From CAYWJA01 sp964458485 (GTDB lineage: Bacteria; Patescibacteriota; Gracilibacteria; UM-FILTER-43-11): a stretch of DNA of 62,315 nt. Both the position numbers and the translations under genes were made by a program. The DNA lies in contig CAYWJA010000005.1 of assembly GCA_964458485.1 (NCBI GenBank), positions 1 to 62,315 of the forward strand, read 5' to 3'. Below the pieces are notes generated by a model. It ran no database searches. It saw only the letters and a program-made list of their open reading frames with translations, and was not told where the DNA came from. Positions 17,922-27,350 of this stretch are shown piece after piece (within the stretch, counting starts at the first letter, position 1; every line of letters starts with the position of its first letter).

Positions 17922-17949
17922 CTTTTTATTGGATTAGATTTTATTTAGG

Positions 17950-18022
17950 TCTGTAGGCTTGTAGGTTGTAGGTTTGTAGGAATTTTATAGGGCCTACATC
18001 CTACATCCTAAAGGCCTACATC
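17950..18022. repeat. Spacer hairpin family F
   Basis: Left arm iterates TGTAGG(C/T)TTG and the right arm iterates CCTACATCC. It lies between the exported-protein gene and rplK. Confidence 0.7.
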
Positions 18023-18703
18023 CTATTTATTAAGTTTATTAATAATTGCTTTCACATCATCATACGCGCTGGAATCCTGTTTATTGTATTGAAAGCCGTA
18101 AATGTTATCAGAAATTTGAACTAATAAAAAGGCAGTATTAGTGTAATTTGTGTTATTAAAGAAGAAGCTATTACTGCCAAATGAGGATGTTTCATTAATT
18201 TTTTCAGTTTCAGTATTTAACTGATTGGAAAACTGAAGTTTAATATTGAAATATGTTATATTACCTTGTCCTTTAGGCCCCAATATTTCATATAAATATA
18301 TAATTTTTCCAGAGTCAGTACTATTCGAGTTTACCTGAGGTATTGTAGGTATTTTGGGTCCTGCTTTTTTTAAAGTTGGTAATGCTGTGGTGCTGGAATT
18401 TGTATTTGTGTTCGACTTAGCTATTGATTCCTTTTTTAATTTATTGCGATAGATTTTAATATTTGCAACATTGCTAAGGTCTATTTTTTCAAAGATTTGG
18501 TTAGTTTGTACCTGATTTATTACCTTGTAACCACCAATGGAACTATTGATCTTAAGGCTAGGTTCAACTACCTTTGAAGCAGTAGTTGTAGTACTTGAAT
18601 TAGAATTAGACTGCGTAGAGCTTAGATTATTTAAGTAATAATCTGCGCCTGCAAACAATCCGAGAACAAGGAGGATTATGATGGTTATTTTTAGCTTGTT
18701 CAT
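18023..18703 (-). CDS. Exported protein inserted in the nusG-rplK operon
   Basis: 226 residues from the ATG at 18703. An N-terminal membrane/signal segment lies at about 5-22. Two Ser/Thr/Asn-rich low-complexity linkers flank a short domain. The C-terminal half (about 125-226) alternates beta strands and ends KAIINKL. Not recognised. Its position between nusG and rplK is unusual, since those genes are normally adjacent or joined only through other translation genes. Palindromic spacers flank it on both sides, which suggests a past insertion. Confidence 0.7.
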   Translation of the reverse strand: MNKLKITIIILLVLGLFAGADYYLNNLSSTQSNSNSSTTTTASKVVEPSLKINSSIGGYKVINQVQTNQIFEKIDLSNVANIKIYRNKLKKESIAKSNTNTNSSTTALPTLKKAGPKIPTIPQVNSNSTDSGKIIYLYEILGPKGQGNITYFNIKLQFSNQLNTETEKINETSSFGSNSFFFNNTNYTNTAFLLVQISDNIYGFQYNKQDSSAYDDVKAIINKLNK

Positions 18704-18704
18704 T

Positions 18705-18796
18705 TTAGTCCTGTCGTGCTGTCGTGCTGGCATGCTTTAGTCCTAAGTAGTAGAGCACTACAGGACTACAGCACTAAAGCACTATAGCACTAAAAA
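18705..18796. repeat. Spacer hairpin family A, copy 3
   Basis: TTTAGTCCTGTCGTGCTGTCG on the left, ACTACAGGACTACAGCACTA on the right. It lies between nusG and the exported-protein gene. Confidence 0.75.
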
Positions 18797-18797
18797 T

Positions 18798-19343
18798 TTA
18801 TTTCTTCTTAACTTGCGTAAAATCAAGTTCAACTGGTGTTTCTCTATCAAAAATAGAAACTAGAACTTTTACCTTACCTTTTTCAGGGTCAATTTTATCT
18901 ATTACGCCGTCGTAATTAGCAAATGGGCCACTAATTATTCCTACATGCTCACCAACCTGAAAATCAATTTTGAATTTAGGTTGTTCTTCGCCAGTTCGTT
19001 TTTCTATAATTCCATATTCCTCGGGTGTTACGGCAACAGGAATATTTCCGGATCCCACAAAACCGGTTACATTCGGAGTATTACGAACAACATACCATGA
19101 GTAATCGGTAACCTTCATATCTACTAAAACATAACCTGGGAAAATACGTTTTTTCTCCTGCACAGGTTCACCGCGTTTTATTACAATTTGACCTTCTTTC
19201 GGTACTTTAACGTCAAAAATATAGTCTTGCATATTAAAAGCTTCTATACGTTGCCTTAATGCTTTTTCTACTGCATCTTCATAACCGGAATATGTATGTA
19301 AGACATACCAATTTCGACCTGTGCCTTTTGCTTGTTTTGCCAT
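18798..19343 (-). CDS. nusG: Transcription termination/antitermination factor NusG
   Basis: 181 residues. The NGN domain spans about 10-115 (NWYVLHTYSGYE, FPGYVLVDM, VRNTPNVTGFVG). The KOW domain at about 130-165 has VGEHVGIISGPFANYDGVID. NusG binds the RNA polymerase clamp and couples it to uS10 or Rho. It lies downstream of secE, the conserved arrangement. Confidence 0.98.
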   Translation of the reverse strand: MAKQAKGTGRNWYVLHTYSGYEDAVEKALRQRIEAFNMQDYIFDVKVPKEGQIVIKRGEPVQEKKRIFPGYVLVDMKVTDYSWYVVRNTPNVTGFVGSGNIPVAVTPEEYGIIEKRTGEEQPKFKIDFQVGEHVGIISGPFANYDGVIDKIDPEKGKVKVLVSIFDRETPVELDFTQVKKK

Positions 19344-19411
19344 GTGTAGTAGCGAGAAACGCGTTCCGTATTGTTCTATCTCGAAAAACGCAATTCTCTT
19401 AATTAATTATA

Positions 19412-19597
19412 TTAAAGAGTTAAAAGTATTTTATAACCAGTAGAAAGCAGGTAATCAACAGCGCCCAGAACAATTGCGCTTATTATCATAAAAATAAAAA
19501 CAATTGTAGATATGCGAATCGCCTGGTTTTTTGTAGGCCAAGTTACATTATTGAATTCCTGTATACTATTTTTTATATATTGTTTTATTTTTTTCAT
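19412..19597 (-). CDS. secE: Preprotein translocase subunit SecE
   Basis: A 61-residue single-TM protein: amphipathic N-terminus with EFNNVTWPTKNQA, the diagnostic SecE motif, then a membrane helix at about 30-55. It stabilises SecY in the translocon that SecA (8744) drives. It is the first gene of the run reaching dut. Confidence 0.96.
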   Translation of the reverse strand: MKKIKQYIKNSIQEFNNVTWPTKNQAIRISTIVFIFMIISAIVLGAVDYLLSTGYKILLTL

Positions 19598-19689
19598 GAT
19601 AACTAGTTAATGTGCTTTACTCCTAAAAAAGGGCTAAGCGAATTAAGCGCAATTATTTTATCAAAGTAATTAGTTGGTTGCAAGAGGAA

Positions 19690-19895
19690 AATTATTTCGG
19701 ATTTCGCATTTCTGATTTCGCATTCAAAAGTCACATTCCGCATTTAGCATTTTACTAGTTTGTCATCTCGACTAACATGAAGAGATCCCTTATTTTATCA
19801 GTTCACTTAAGGGATTCCTCGACTTCGCTCGGAATGACAAAAAGTTAAAAAATGCCGATTGCAAAATGACATTGCGAAATCAGAAATACGAAATG
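19690..19895. repeat. Family C palindrome with nested REP-like element
   Basis: Outer arms TTTCGCATTTCTGATTTCGC and GCGAAATCAGAAATACGAAA enclose a second palindrome at 19759-19841 (TTTGTCAT...ATGACAAA). The inner one starts inside the outer loop. Confidence 0.75.
19759..19841. repeat. REP-like palindrome (family J, copy 2)
   Basis: Ends TTTGTCAT and ATGACAAA; inner arms AGGGATTCCTCGAC/AGAGATCCCT. It is the most diverged copy. Confidence 0.65.
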
Positions 19896-20489
19896 CTAAT
19901 TGGTATGTGCTCCACTAGTCACCCTCTCATCTTCAGTAACAGGCTGTGGGTGCATTTTAATTGCAAGTAATACTTTTTCCAGTAATACCTTTGGGTCACT
20001 ATCAGAAACCACCATTTCGTTCATATCTCGGTCACATACATCAAGTATTGTATCTATATGATCAGAAACACCACCGCTCCCAAGAAGCACTCCAACAACT
20101 TTTCCTTCATCGTACGCAACTGTAAATTCATTTAAAGTACCAACTCCTCCTCCTAGAAGTATAATTGCATCACTACTTCTGATATTTAGTATATCTCTTT
20201 CCATTAATCCCATACCTGTATAAAGGATGATATCGTAATATTCATGCGGAGATCTGTAGTTTTCTATATGCTCCTTTTCACTAAATGCAGGAGAAACCCC
20301 CATTACGAATCCTCCGGCCTGGTGAGCACCATAAGCTGCTTCATCCGGAAGGCCCGGGCATGCTCCATTTACCAAAATACAATCAGATTTCGCAATATGA
20401 TGGCCAAGCGCAATGGCTTTTTTAATTGTTTCCTGATTTTCTATTGTTGGGCCTTGTGCTGAGCCCATTACTCCTATTCGTAGTTTCAT
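19896..20489 (-). CDS. LOG-family (lysine decarboxylase-like fold) protein
   Basis: A 197-residue Rossmann-fold protein. The N-terminus is RIGVMGSAQGP. The signature GGGVGTLNEF near 113-122 corresponds to the PGGxGTxxE motif of LOG phosphoribohydrolases and DNA processing A-related nucleotide-binding proteins. The family cleaves nucleoside monophosphates or binds nucleotides; the substrate here is not known. A promoter at 20616-20644 precedes it, with a hairpin leader of about 120 bases. Confidence 0.8.
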   Translation of the reverse strand: MKLRIGVMGSAQGPTIENQETIKKAIALGHHIAKSDCILVNGACPGLPDEAAYGAHQAGGFVMGVSPAFSEKEHIENYRSPHEYYDIILYTGMGLMERDILNIRSSDAIILLGGGVGTLNEFTVAYDEGKVVGVLLGSGGVSDHIDTILDVCDRDMNEMVVSDSDPKVLLEKVLLAIKMHPQPVTEDERVTSGAHTN

Positions 20490-20496
20490 ATTTCTT

Positions 20497-20601
20497 ATTG
20501 AAGGCCTAATTGAGGACCTAGTTGAGGACCTAGTTGATAACTGTTTTACTAGCTAACAATCAATCAGGTCTTCTATCAGGCCTTCGATAAGGTCTTCCAT
20601 T
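20497..20601. repeat. Spacer hairpin family I
   Basis: Tandem GAGGACCTAGTT words followed by the inverted CAGGTCTTCTATCAGGCCTTC. It is within the expected leader of the LOG-family gene, so it would be transcribed. Confidence 0.65.
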
Positions 20602-20615
20602 AGTTTAATCCTTAC

Positions 20616-20644
20616 ATTATACCAAATTTCCTCTCTGAAAGCAA
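20616..20644 (-). promoter_or_regulatory. Promoter of the LOG-family gene
   Basis: Minus strand TTGCTT, 17 bases, TATAAT. The spacer end AGGAAATTTGGTATAAT is identical to that of the promoter at 27148-27176. Confidence 0.65.
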
Positions 20645-20652
20645 GGGGTGTA

Positions 20653-21258
20653 CTATAATCCATCAATTTGATCTCTTGTATCTTTGACTGCATCCGATGC
20701 CTCTTTTGCCTTACCGTCATTGCCCTTTTCTAATAATGCGTAAACTTCGGACATCATTATTTTTAATTCCTTAATTATAAGTATCCACTCAGGTGTTTCA
20801 TGTAATGGAGGTCCTCCAATTTCATAGGCAAGTATATTTTTTTGATTGGCTATTTTTTTCCTCATTGTATTCAAACGTGCATCATTCCATGCAATTACAT
20901 TTTCAATATCTTCTTTGCCTGGTGTAATTACATCTCCTTCTTCAGGCAAATCAGGGTTATCTGTTAAATATTGTTGTAATTTTTGAATCAGAAATTTATA
21001 AGTAAGAAGTGCAAGTTCCCCGAAATTTTGTGCATCTTCACATTTCTGAAAAAGCGCATAATATTCATCTGTACTAAGCCTTTTTTGTTTTGTTAGATAA
21101 TTAAAATTTCTCATAATTATTTCTTCCTCAGCTAAAAATGCTCCATTGGATAATTTAGGATCAATTTTATGAATTTCGAAGAGTCTTTTAGTGGCTAGTA
21201 TATCTTCCTTATTTTTAATTAAGGTCTCTGTGTCTCTTGGTGTTTCTGGTGTAGTCAT
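20653..21258 (-). CDS. Hypothetical helical protein, 201 aa
   Basis: Not recognised. Soluble, acidic and almost entirely alpha-helical, with heptad-like segments around 20-100 and 125-200. No signal or membrane segment. It is the last gene of a three-gene minus-strand unit (26775, 21296, 20653), 37 bases downstream of the giant HD-domain gene, so it is probably co-expressed with it. Confidence 0.7.
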   Translation of the reverse strand: MTTPETPRDTETLIKNKEDILATKRLFEIHKIDPKLSNGAFLAEEEIIMRNFNYLTKQKRLSTDEYYALFQKCEDAQNFGELALLTYKFLIQKLQQYLTDNPDLPEEGDVITPGKEDIENVIAWNDARLNTMRKKIANQKNILAYEIGGPPLHETPEWILIIKELKIMMSEVYALLEKGNDGKAKEASDAVKDTRDQIDGL

Positions 21259-21295
21259 AGTGTTATTGTTTAAGAGTTATTCTATTGTTATATTA

Positions 21296-24200
21296 TCATG
21301 GTTTTTTAGTAGTTGCTTTAAATCTTATATCCTCCAATAGACTTATAGCACGATCAATTTTACCCTCACCTATTAAATCACTAACTTTTTTTAGTGCAAC
21401 CTTTGCAGGTTTTCCATTTAAATAATATCCTTTAGTTTTTATCTTAATTGTTGCATCAGACATAGCTGCTAGCATTTCTTGTTTTGATTTGCTACGATCA
21501 CCTATAACTTCCAAGGCTTTCTTTATGGCTTTTTCACTTCTTAGTACCCGAGCTAGCTCCTTCCCTTTATCGGCATTTTTTCTAAATACAAATTTTGCTT
21601 TCGGGGTTTGTATAGTAAGGCTATCCAATCCACCTTTAGCTTTTCCAAGCTCAAGTTTTTCTAAGTCTTTAGCAAGCTCTTGCTGCGTATATAACTTTGT
21701 GGTTGTTTTACCGTCGCGCGTAATTGTGACGCGAGTACCTCTTGTATCTATATCCAATCCAAAATCATCCATGGTCTTTGCAAGTGCGCTTGTACTCACG
21801 TCATCACCTTTGTCACTAAACATTTCTCTAACCAATTTAAAATTCTTATTAACACTCATGTCAACAGTTATAGATCCATCTGTGTGAACATCAATATCCT
21901 CAAATCCTGCGCTATGGCTACCAAAATCCCTTTTGGCTGCAAAGCCAGTTTGCGTCATATCAAAATTACTTTCTTTTTCAAGGGCCCTTTTATATCCAGC
22001 TTTCAAATGATCATCGATATCCATACTATCTATATGATTTTCCATAGCATTAAATATCCCATTTCTTCTTCTGACTAAAGCCTTACTTCTAGCTGAGCCA
22101 TCTGCAACTCCCTTTAATTGTCCACGTAATTCTTCCAATTGATATAGTCTCCTCATAATTTCTGGCTCTCTAAATAATTTCATCATTTTTATATCGGCTG
22201 TTGTACCTAAACAGTCCACACCTGCAACAATATTTGCAATCAATTTACTGCCCTTTGCGTTTAAATTTAATTTGGCAGCATTGCTATGATCTAGAACTGC
22301 ATCAAGCATTTCTTTGTATCCGCTTTCGCCAAAATGCTTAACATATGTTGCCTTATTGCGTTGAAACCACATGGTTGAAAATAGCGGATGATCTTTTGTC
22401 AGGTTACGATATGAATCGGTATCAGCATCATCGAGAACCTTCTTAATAGTATATCCCATATCATGATCTATTATGGATTGCCTGATTAAGACCCTCTTTC
22501 TTGGGCTTATTCTTACCCCCATACGAGCAAATATCTTATCTGCAATCCTCATATTTCCCTCTAAAATATGAGTTACACCGTGATCACTCCCTGTAAAAAA
22601 TTTCCTATCTATTATTGTTTGATGTACTAACTTTCTTTGATTTCCTCTAATTAAGTTAAAGATATCCTGCGAAGATCTCACAGAATGCCCCATTTTACCT
22701 TCTTTTAAGGCGGCTTTATAATCTTTTAAATAGCGCATTGATTCCTTAAGTATGATTATTTTTTCTGCTTCATCTATAACAGACGCTTTATCTTTCATGC
22801 CCTTAAGATCATCGGCTAATTTTGACAATAACATTCTTTCAGTGGGATTTTCAATTGTCGCTATTACATCTTTCATTTCTTTAAAGGTTTTTTTACCTTT
22901 TAATAATTTCATAACATTTTCTACGCCATTAGAACCCCTGATAATATCATCAACTGAGCCTGCCACCTTAACAGGTACTAATTTCCCAATAGTAGCTTCC
23001 ATAGAAAGTATATCATCTATTGTTTTCCCGCTATTTTCCATATAACGCTTAGCTAACGCAAATTGTTCCTCAATGGTTAAGCCTAATGTTTTGCCAATAT
23101 CTCTAATTCCATCATAATCATCAAAGTTTTTTGCCTCCCCGGTTAATATACGTGTCATCTTCCCCCTTGCTTTTACTACTTTTTTAGCAGCTTTTATTTT
23201 AGCTAATCCCTCTTTATATTTATTAAAAGCCTTAATTGCTTTTCTGCTAGTAATTTTGATGTCAGCGAGATCACCTTTGGTCATTTCCTCCAAGTCATCT
23301 AAATTTTTACCCTTAATTCCGTCCATATCTCCAACTTTTTCATTACCAATTTTTATTTCACCTAGCCCTGCTTTCGCTGCTGCTAATTCATCACTTGCTT
23401 GAGTTAGTGCTTGCTGTGAAGCTGCAACAGCTTGTTTGTTTTTTGCCACATTAAGAGAAGCTTTTGCATCTTCAGAAGCCTTTAGTGCTTTTTTATATTT
23501 ACGGAAAGCAGCTCTAGCTTCCGGCCCCTTAATGCCGTAGCGCACAAGTTCATCATGAACCATTGCGTCAAGTTCTTTAAATGATTTACCTTTTATATCA
23601 GGCATTTGTGCAATAGATTTATCACCAATTTTTATGTCATCAAGTTTTGATGTAGTAGTGTCAAATTTAACTTGAGATGCAGCTGAATCCCTAGTTGCTG
23701 TGGCTACCTTAAGAGATTCTTTGGAATCTTCAGCGACCTTAAGTGTTTCCTTGTATTTACGAAAAGCAGCTATTTCTTTAGGGCTTTTAATGCCAGCTGC
23801 TGCAAGTTGCGCTTCACTCATTTCCTCCAATTCTTTTAATGATTTTCCTTTTATATCATCTAATTGTGAAATTGGTGCATCATCAATTTTTATTTCATCA
23901 AGTTTCGATGTAGCTGCTGTAACTCTTGCTTTATGCTGAGACACTACTTGTCGTGATGTTTGAACTGCCTGTTTATTTTTTGCCACTCTAGCCAAATCTT
24001 CCGCTTTTTCAACCGCCTTAAGCCTATCAACATATTTTCTAAATTTAGCATAATCCCCAGGTGATAATTCAGGCCTCATCCTACTAAGCTCTCTTGATGT
24101 TTTACCTTTAAATCCGTCCATCTGAGATATTGCAACTCCATTTATATCTAATGCATCAAGTGGTGTTCTTGCTGCCAATACAGCAGCATCAGCATCGTCT

Positions 24201-26767
24201 ACTACTTGCTGAGCTCTGGCTGCAGCTCTACTCATTTTCGCAGTCTTAACAGCCTTTTTTAATTTTTCAGATGTTTTTAATGCAGCTTTAAATTTTGCAA
24301 ACGCAATAAAGTCCCCTGGTGTTTTAAGCCCATGTCCAACAAGTTGATCTGGTGTTAGGGCCTTGAGGTCGTCGAGGCTTAAGCCTTTAAAGGCTGGGAA
24401 TTCACTAGCCGGCTTACCCGCAATTTTTATTTTACCAATTTCTTCTGTAACCTTAGCAGTATCACTAGCTAAGTCTGCAAGTTCGGCTTCTGCCCTTGCT
24501 AATCCTGACATCCCACGCTTTTCTAACATTTTTATAGGAGCTTTTAAAAGTCTGCCTGTACCTCCGAGTATCTTACCCGGTACAGTTGCTAATTCTTTTG
24601 TAAATCCAACTGCGCCACGTCCTGTAAAAGACAGTCCTGCCTTAGCTGATGAAAGTATAGCTCCATTGCCCGCTTTTTTTGCAATTGCAAATGCACCTCG
24701 TGCTGCCACGCCGCCTGCTTGCAACCCTTTTAATGCAGCACCTCCACCTGTTAATGTTAATAAAACGTTAAAAACAACTTTACCAACACCTTTTCCTATT
24801 TTCATTTCAGAAAACTCTTTATAAGAAATCAGAGCTTTCCCCATCTCCCTCCATGCGGCACCGGCATTATCTGCCCAAGGAGCTAGTGCCCCCAATCCTT
24901 TAAGTGTTTGCCAGGGGCTACCAACTAATGTATTAAGCCCGGTTACTAATTCACCTGCACCTTCAAATGCACCTGATAACAGTCCTACTGTAGAATTTAG
25001 GAGAATTGCTGCAGGCACACCTATTGCAGGAGATATCTCCATTGTTTTTTTAATAACCCAATCAATACCTTCATCTAGGCCATAAGAAACCATTGATAAC
25101 CCCTCACCTATTTTGCCAAATAATAATCCCCCTGTTGCATCCCATGCATTTGGTCCATCTATACTTGTATTTCTAATATTTCTCTCTTGGCTTTCCAGCC
25201 CATCAAGGAGTTTGTGATTATCTAAAGTAGCATCTAAAACCTTATCGGCTACGTCTGCATCTATTTTATCTATTTTATCTATATTTTCATTAATAGTCGC
25301 TTTTTCCTCCAGCAATTGATCCATTATTGGCATATTTGCTTTTGCAGCCTTTTTTAATATACCCAAAGAAGAGTCTATGGTTGATAATGCCGGCTTTACC
25401 ACGCCAGTCATATGCGTATCAAGGTTTTGACGACCTGCTCCAACCGATGATAACCTGGACTCAACTTCTGTAGATCTTTGTTGGGATGCTGCTTCCTGTT
25501 TACCTTTTTTAGTGTCTAACTCCTGCCTTCCTCCACCTGCAATAGCCCTATGTCCTTGCAAAATGGTTTTTTGTTTTTTCAATTGTCTTTCTTGCTGATC
25601 AGAAAGCCCTGGTTTTGACAGGGCGTCATCAATAATACGTATAGCACCATCCAGATTTTTAGTGAATTGATCTAATTTTCCAGCTTTTACGTCTATCTGA
25701 CTAGCTGCTGCCTGTTCTTTTTGTGCTGCATCACTTGCATGTTCATGCAGGCTGGCTTCGTAAGTATCTAAATCTGCTTTACGATCAGCAAGATCTTGAT
25801 GTTGTTGTTTCAGTCTTTTGTAATTCCTTCGTTTGATTGCTTGAGATCTAACATTTTTTTTCTGGTTTAATTTTGCGTCCTCAATTTTTTTCTTATTTTC
25901 TTCACGTGCTTTTATCTGTCCTTCTTTTAATTTTTCCGGAGCGTCATTTACTTTTTCGCCATATTTTTTCACATTTTTTTCACCTGTTTTGACTTCATCT
26001 ACCTTTATCATAAGCAGATTTTTTATTTGACTATGCATGCTCTCCATTCTCTTGGTCTCCGCGTCATCAATAAATGTGTTTGCAAGACCACGTATGATCA
26101 CCCCCAATCCTTTTTTGCCCTTTTGGAACGATTTATAGGATTTATTAAAATCACCAATGCTCGTATTTAAGGCAGCGCCTAACTTTTGCAAGTCTTGTGT
26201 TTTAGATGTGATTTTATTTAATTCCCCTTTAATCCCATCTGGAGTATTTAGTTTAGATGCATCAAATTGAACATCCGTTATTTTTTTGCCTTTTGCCTTG
26301 TCCATCGAATTTTTTGCGCGTTCCAGACTTTTATTGAAATTTTCCCTATCTTTTATAGCGTTCTTAGTTTCAGTTTCATGAGCTTTATTATCCTCCTTGG
26401 ACGGAGCCGGAGCATATTTACCTATAATTTTGTCTAATCTATTCAGCATTGCCGTCTTGTATTTACTAAATTCACTATTCTTACCTACAGATAATCCTTT
26501 TTCCTGATTTTTATCAAAACGATCTACAGAAGTAACAAAATATCTTGCGATATTATTACGCATTAATTTCTGGAATTTCGGAGGTAGCTTATTTATACGA
26601 TCAGCATTGCTTTTAAGTTTTTGATTACTTTCTTTAACTAGTTCTGCAACGGGTAATTTCCCCCCTTTTTCTCCTTTATTCTTTACTGATTCAACATGAC
26701 TCTCTTTTATAGAAAGAGCTTCTGCAAAGTATACTAACCTGCCTGATTGTTTATAGTTTTTGTGCAT
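21296..26767 (-). CDS. Giant coiled-coil protein with HD domain, 1823 aa
   Basis: Residues about 1-520 are charged coiled coil. About 545-720 contain several Gly/Ala-rich hydrophobic segments that may insert in a membrane. About 780-1180 hold five copies of an 85-95 residue unit with a core such as 'I.Q...IKGKS..EL..M...L...GIK.P.E..AFRKYK'. About 1385-1530 match an HD-superfamily phosphohydrolase: SDHGVTH near 1395, IIDHDMGY near 1435 with the His-Asp pair, DHSNA near 1492, and VDCLGTT near 1517. A mixed C-terminal region follows. It probably hydrolyses a phosphoester while tethered in a large assembly. The start at 26767 is 7 bases after the previous gene. Confidence 0.8.
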   Translation of the reverse strand: MHKNYKQSGRLVYFAEALSIKESHVESVKNKGEKGGKLPVAELVKESNQKLKSNADRINKLPPKFQKLMRNNIARYFVTSVDRFDKNQEKGLSVGKNSEFSKYKTAMLNRLDKIIGKYAPAPSKEDNKAHETETKNAIKDRENFNKSLERAKNSMDKAKGKKITDVQFDASKLNTPDGIKGELNKITSKTQDLQKLGAALNTSIGDFNKSYKSFQKGKKGLGVIIRGLANTFIDDAETKRMESMHSQIKNLLMIKVDEVKTGEKNVKKYGEKVNDAPEKLKEGQIKAREENKKKIEDAKLNQKKNVRSQAIKRRNYKRLKQQHQDLADRKADLDTYEASLHEHASDAAQKEQAAASQIDVKAGKLDQFTKNLDGAIRIIDDALSKPGLSDQQERQLKKQKTILQGHRAIAGGGRQELDTKKGKQEAASQQRSTEVESRLSSVGAGRQNLDTHMTGVVKPALSTIDSSLGILKKAAKANMPIMDQLLEEKATINENIDKIDKIDADVADKVLDATLDNHKLLDGLESQERNIRNTSIDGPNAWDATGGLLFGKIGEGLSMVSYGLDEGIDWVIKKTMEISPAIGVPAAILLNSTVGLLSGAFEGAGELVTGLNTLVGSPWQTLKGLGALAPWADNAGAAWREMGKALISYKEFSEMKIGKGVGKVVFNVLLTLTGGGAALKGLQAGGVAARGAFAIAKKAGNGAILSSAKAGLSFTGRGAVGFTKELATVPGKILGGTGRLLKAPIKMLEKRGMSGLARAEAELADLASDTAKVTEEIGKIKIAGKPASEFPAFKGLSLDDLKALTPDQLVGHGLKTPGDFIAFAKFKAALKTSEKLKKAVKTAKMSRAAARAQQVVDDADAAVLAARTPLDALDINGVAISQMDGFKGKTSRELSRMRPELSPGDYAKFRKYVDRLKAVEKAEDLARVAKNKQAVQTSRQVVSQHKARVTAATSKLDEIKIDDAPISQLDDIKGKSLKELEEMSEAQLAAAGIKSPKEIAAFRKYKETLKVAEDSKESLKVATATRDSAASQVKFDTTTSKLDDIKIGDKSIAQMPDIKGKSFKELDAMVHDELVRYGIKGPEARAAFRKYKKALKASEDAKASLNVAKNKQAVAASQQALTQASDELAAAKAGLGEIKIGNEKVGDMDGIKGKNLDDLEEMTKGDLADIKITSRKAIKAFNKYKEGLAKIKAAKKVVKARGKMTRILTGEAKNFDDYDGIRDIGKTLGLTIEEQFALAKRYMENSGKTIDDILSMEATIGKLVPVKVAGSVDDIIRGSNGVENVMKLLKGKKTFKEMKDVIATIENPTERMLLSKLADDLKGMKDKASVIDEAEKIIILKESMRYLKDYKAALKEGKMGHSVRSSQDIFNLIRGNQRKLVHQTIIDRKFFTGSDHGVTHILEGNMRIADKIFARMGVRISPRKRVLIRQSIIDHDMGYTIKKVLDDADTDSYRNLTKDHPLFSTMWFQRNKATYVKHFGESGYKEMLDAVLDHSNAAKLNLNAKGSKLIANIVAGVDCLGTTADIKMMKLFREPEIMRRLYQLEELRGQLKGVADGSARSKALVRRRNGIFNAMENHIDSMDIDDHLKAGYKRALEKESNFDMTQTGFAAKRDFGSHSAGFEDIDVHTDGSITVDMSVNKNFKLVREMFSDKGDDVSTSALAKTMDDFGLDIDTRGTRVTITRDGKTTTKLYTQQELAKDLEKLELGKAKGGLDSLTIQTPKAKFVFRKNADKGKELARVLRSEKAIKKALEVIGDRSKSKQEMLAAMSDATIKIKTKGYYLNGKPAKVALKKVSDLIGEGKIDRAISLLEDIRFKATTKKP

Positions 26768-26774
26768 AATTATA

Positions 26775-27074
26775 CTAATCTGAAATACCCTCTAAAATTT
26801 TATCGGCATTTTCCTGCTCATGACTTTCCACCTCTTTTGTTATTTGTGAAAATTCTGTTTTTAAAAATTTACTTAATTCCTTATTAAAATCCGGATTAGC
26901 TTTATTGAGCTTAATAAGCATGTCCTCCTGTTTCTTTTTAGCATCCTCAAGAACCTTCATTATTTCTATTAGGCCTTTTTCCGGAAGATTGTCTAATTTA
27001 CTAGTTATAGCCTGAATTTCTTCGGCAGTGAGAATATATAAATTTGCTAATAATTTTTTAATTTTTTGTTTCAA
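26775..27074 (-). CDS. Small helical protein upstream of the giant HD protein
   Basis: 99 residues, not recognised; predicted helix throughout, Lys/Glu-rich, no signal peptide. It is separated from the 1823-residue gene by 7 bases, so the two are translationally close and likely partners. The promoter at 27148-27176 drives the unit. Confidence 0.7.
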   Translation of the reverse strand: MKQKIKKLLANLYILTAEEIQAITSKLDNLPEKGLIEIMKVLEDAKKKQEDMLIKLNKANPDFNKELSKFLKTEFSQITKEVESHEQENADKILEGISD

Positions 27075-27147
27075 TTTTATCTTTTTAAATTTAAAATTTG
27101 GTATTTATTTAGGATTTAGAGCTTGGGATTTGAAATTTTATCTTATT

Positions 27148-27176
27148 ATTATACCAAATTTCCTTCCTAAAGTCAA
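27148..27176 (-). promoter_or_regulatory. Promoter of the 26775-21296-20653 unit
   Basis: Minus strand TTGACT, 17 bases, TATAAT, with an extended -10 (TTTGG before it) and AATAAGATAA after it. It shares this motif with 5020, 39129 and 59157. Confidence 0.75.
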
Positions 27177-27350
27177 GAGATTTGGGGTATAAAATTATTT
27201 ATGTTAGAATTCTGAGGCTGATAATATAGTTTTCAATTGGGAAATGCTTAAAATTGTAAAAATCTGTTTTAGATATTCATAAATTGCATTTGTAAAAAAG
27301 TAAAATTCACAGATTTTCACAATTTTATTCTTCGCTTCAGGCCATCAACA

